A DNA stretch of 64,000 bases. Origin: Camellia lanceoleosa (Eukaryota; Streptophyta; Magnoliopsida; Ericales; Theaceae). The translations under genes and the position numbers were made by a program. The notes beneath the pieces are model-generated. The model had not been told where the DNA came from and made no database searches. It saw only the letters and a list, made by a program, of their open reading frames with translations. This document shows, one piece after another, positions 60,703-64,000 of the stretch (position 1 is the first letter of the stretch; each line of letters opens with the position of its first letter). The stretch covers positions 75,947,217-76,011,216 of the forward strand of contig CM045762.1 in the NCBI GenBank assembly GCA_025200525.1. The letters run 5' to 3'.

Positions 60703-63343
60703 TATAACGATCCCGATTTTCCCCTCATTTTTTTTTAATTGTATTCCGAACTCGGTTCCGTAGATGTGTTGTTGTCTTATTCCCGTTTCCATCCTTTACT
60801 GTTTGTATATATACAATGTATAGAAGACTAATGCTAATACATTGAATGTGATGGATTTATTATGAATGAATCTTAGAGATGCATTATGTATCTATTATGA
60901 ATATGTAAGACACATTAATTTATATAATGAATTCATTAATATAGAGGATGCATTATGTATCATGAATGTATGAGATACATTAATCAATTTAATGAAGTTC
61001 ATTGAATGAATAACTTGAGAGTTTCTCTCTCTCCCTACACACCTTCTCTCTTGGTTTTCATCTCCCTCTAGTGTAAATCTATACTAAGTCCTTTGTAAGA
61101 AAGGTAGAGTGGGTTGAGGGCTTCATTTTAATCTGAATGTTTGGCGATTTGGAGCATTTTGGTTTTTGGCTTTCATCTTCTCCATTTGGTCTCTCCATTT
61201 GAGGTAGGGATTTCCTTGTTCTTTTTCAATACTCCGTCTATAGATAGACATGTGGTAGTTTTGTATTGCATGAAAATCATATCCGTATTGGATTTGTTTG
61301 AAAATCATGAGGGGAACCTAGCGTTGGTTGTTTGAGAATGGTTTTGTTATCATTGACTGTGGTTTGGACTAATTAGAGAGTAAAATTAGCATGTTATTGT
61401 TGAAAGAAGAGAAAGCCCTAAATTATATTTTGATTTGGTAAAATAAAAAGGGTTTATGGTTGAACAATGTTGGTAAATTTCTATTGTTAATATGAGTTGT
61501 GTAGAAGGTGTTAACAGTTAAGGGATTAATTATGGTATTGGGGTTATTTTGAAATGAACGTATTGAATCAAGTTGGGTTATGGCTTATTATCCATGGAAT
61601 TGATTTTGTAAAATGAAGAGAATGTAATTGGTTTTGTGAAAAGGGAAAAGTGTTTTTGGAATAAGTGATGGAACATGTTGACTTAAGAAAATTATGAAAG
61701 TTGATCTTGAAAATGGTAAATGAAATGTTAACTCTATGTGAGTCTCGGAAAACAAATTTGAGAATTGAACTATTGTATCATGAGTGTCGAATACACACAT
61801 TTGGGGGTTTTATCCTTACCTATCGTACTAGTGTCGTTGTTGGGTTTAAGGTTTGCTTGAGAGTTGAGTCTCTTTTATTAGGTGTATTGAATACATGCAT
61901 CTAGAGGTTTTGTCCTTGGTCATCGGTGGAGGATGACATTGTTGTGTTGAATTGTGATGTATGCGTTACACTTGTGTTGGTTAAACATTATTGAATAGTT
62001 TATGTGTATGTATTACACTTGTTATTTATGCTTTGTTGTATTGATTGATTATGTATATGAAATTGTTTATATACATTGTGTTGTGTGGGAGGAGATAGGG
62101 GATGTAGGCCACGGTTTAGGGGAAGATAGGGGATGGACCTCTAAACCGGATATTGTTTAGGAGGAGATAGGGGAAGGACTCCATTAGCATCACTATTATG
62201 TGTGCTTATTGAAGTATAGAAGTGTTTTTGTTTGATATTGATACAACACGAAAATGTGTATCATTTGTGAAGTATGGAAGTGTTTTTGTCTGAGATTGAT
62301 ACAGTACTAAAATGTGTATTTATTATGAGGTTTGAAATGTTTAAAATGAGTTATTATCTTGCTTATCGCTTTGGCATATCCTTAGCTTACTGTGCATATA
62401 GCCGGTAGAGCAGAGTTTTAATTGTTATCGTCAGTGTATCTGAGTATGTTATGGGTTGCGATGGTTACAGTTTTGAAAGGCCAAGTTGCCTCATTTGTGG
62501 ATTATATACATGTTGATGATTTGTTATTTCCCTTTTATTTAAGGCATGCATGTATTGATATGAATGTGTTGGGAACAAACCAAAATGCCATTTTGAGATT
62601 TTGGAAAGTGTGAAGGAAAATGGGGTATTTGTGAACATGTTTTCAAAAAAGGTCATTTTGTTGTAAGTACGGAAAATGGGGTATTTGTGAACATGTTTTC
62701 AAAAAAGGTCATTTTGTTGTAAGTACGGAAAATGGGGGAAGAGTAATGGGCTTGATGAAATTGTTTTTTTTTTTCTCTAAAACTGTTATAGTCATGAAAG
62801 TTTGGAAAAATGGGTAATGAAAAGGAAAGAAAGGTGAACCGCTTATAGCGTTGAATGAAATGGCTGTTTTCGAGAAAAGTTCATACTTATGTATATTTTG
62901 TATAAACTGTCACATTACTATTCTAGTATGAGATTGGGCATTCATGATTATAGCTATCTGTAAGTTGTTATTGTTGAGGATCATGTTGAGATCCCTACTG
63001 GACTATATGTTCATCCTACGTTGTTGAATCTTTTTCAAGTGATAGCCAGGATGTGCTACAAGGTTTTGGATCTTCTTATTTGTTGGCCACGGGGCCTCTT
63101 TTGTGTTGGCGGAATGCCATTTATGTAAAAGGGTTATTCCCTTCTTCTTGACTTTTTAATGATGTAAGCCCAAGGGCAATTTATTTAGTGTACTCATGTT
63201 GTATTTACTTGCATACGAATGAGAGCAATGTTATTCACTTCTACGAGTTGAAGATACGAGTTTATTTCCGCATATTATCTCTGAAATGGAATTAAGTAAA
63301 TGAAATTGGTAATACTTCGAGTAATAAAAATTGGGGCGTGACA
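60703..63343 (+). mobile_element. Solo LTR of a Tekay-like gypsy element
   Basis: It starts TATAACGATCCCGATTTTCC and ends AATTGGGGCGTGACA, with a perfect 5-bp target duplication atgta (60698-60702 and 63344-63348). The TATA(A/G)CGATC start and CGT(G/T)ACA end match the LTRs of the gypsy element at 24.6-33.5 kb. The gaggagataggggatg words near 62090-62180 also recur, inverted, in those LTRs (25108-25190, 32230-32320). It is 2641 bp, longer than the 1.8-kb LTRs, so it is a relative rather than a copy. No internal sequence remains, which fits recombination between two LTRs. Confidence 0.85.
62655..62735. repeat. 58-bp tandem repeat within the solo LTR
   Basis: The block ggaaaatggggtatttgtga followed by acatgttttcaaaaaaggtc and attttgttgtaagtac occurs twice (from about 62615 and from about 62673), directly adjacent. 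Confidence 0.75.
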
Positions 63344-64000
63344 ATGTATAAAGAGATTTAAGAGCCCATTTCAAATACCCACCATGGTTTTTGCCGAAAA
63401 CCCAGATGATCATGAACAAACTTCTCGACCCAAATCCCATCACACGAATCTCAGCTTCAGATTCATGGACATATCTTGGTTCAAATTCAACAAAAAAATT
63501 CCCAAAAACGTGAAGCGAATGAATGAATCAGAGAGGGATTGAATCAGAGGAGGAGAAAGAGAATGAGACACTGAATGCGTTTCGTATAATTTCATTATCG
63601 GAGGGGTTTGATTTGTCGCCGTTGTTCGAGGAGAGAAAGAAGGAAGAGAATATGAGGTTTGCGACGACAACCACAGTGATAGAAAGGATGGAGGAGGTGG
63701 GGAAGGCGGCAGAGTTCAGCGTGAGGAAGAGCTTCAGCCTCCTCCTCTCCTCTCCTTCTACCTCTTCTCTTTCCCCTTCTCGATCCTCCCTTCTTTCTTC
63801 TTCTCCTTTGCTCTTGCCCTGTGTTTTTTTTTTTTTTTAAATTGAAATTTGGCCCCAAAACGATGTCATTTTGGGGCACCGCAGGAAGGGCCGTTAGAGA
63901 GGGCGGCCGAGGATCCGGGCTTAGGTTTGCATGACTCACCCACAACACTATTAAGCCATATTTGTTTGGGTGGACTGAATTAAGTTAGATTACCATTCCT

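Larger units (their letters stand above)
60344..63920. mobile_element. TIR element (MULE-like) split by a solo LTR
   Basis: The left end is GTCCGGATCCTCAACCGCCC. The right end in reverse complement is GCCCGGATCCTCGGCCGCCC. The inverted match continues for about 100 bp through ccccaaaacgacgttgtttt (left) and ccccaaaatgacatcgtttt (right), to ggggccaaatttcaatt. A direct repeat of 13 bp (TAGGTTTGCATGA at 60331-60343 and 63922-63934) flanks it. Without the solo LTR it is about 0.93 kb. Long TIRs suggest a Mutator-like element, but 13-14 bp is long for its target duplication. A (GA)n tract lies at about 60602-60637. Confidence 0.75.

Noticed and set aside
60380..60763. 127-codon Lys/Arg/Glu-rich ORF
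   Set aside because: Purine-rich interior and (GA)n of a TIR element running into a solo LTR; not a gene.

Overview
The window is nuclear DNA of a seed plant, very probably a dicot. The signs are introns, an AT-rich background, plant-type Ty1/copia, Ty3/gypsy chromovirus, L1 and RTE elements, many MITEs, and tRNA-Met primer binding sites next to the LTRs. I cannot name the species. I see one complete host gene; nearly everything else is transposable-element sequence, much of it nested. No rRNA, tRNA or CRISPR array was seen.

Left part (1-17.4 kb). At the very edge is a C-terminal exon of an unrecognised gene, split by a probable solo LTR (164-1244). An RTE-type LINE remnant (about 1590-2600), itself hit by a small TIR element, comes next. 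The host gene lies on the minus strand at 4708-14659. It encodes a TraB/TRABD-family protein in nine exons (419 codons deduced). Its introns hold three LINE fragments, a 105-bp tandem duplication and a T26G24 tract. About 12 bp upstream of its TATA box begins a 2.6-kb foldback element (14794-17431), and a MITE has inserted into one arm of that foldback.

Middle part (17.4-37 kb). A short-LTR Ty1/copia element (18742-23984) is decayed. Next is a Mutator-like TIR element (24095-33829) with a perfect 9-bp target duplication. It has been split by a full-length, minus-strand Ty3/gypsy chromovirus with 1.8-kb LTRs (24561-33483). Beyond it are two further TIR elements (34363-34774 and 35093-35606) and otherwise featureless AT-rich DNA.

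Right part (37-64 kb). A full-length L1-type LINE (37253-59310, 17-bp target duplication, about 6.2 kb without insertions) carries two LTR elements. One in ORF1 is a young minus-strand copia with 463-bp LTRs and a fossil pol (38189-45263). The other, in the reverse-transcriptase region, is a Sirevirus-like copia (47643-56375) whose 5' LTR has lost its promoter core and whose integrase is split by a MITE. The last structure is a second TIR element (60344-63920) containing a 2.64-kb solo LTR (60703-63343) related to the gypsy element at 24.6-33.5 kb.

The order of many insertions can be read directly from target duplications. No intact autonomous element remains in the sequence as given. The most useful unexplained observations are the foldback at the TraB promoter, the two TIR elements each split by the same chromovirus lineage, the young copia with a dead pol, an antisense coiled-coil frame in the Sirevirus 3' region, and palindromic CTCGAGCGA arrays shared by unrelated LTRs.
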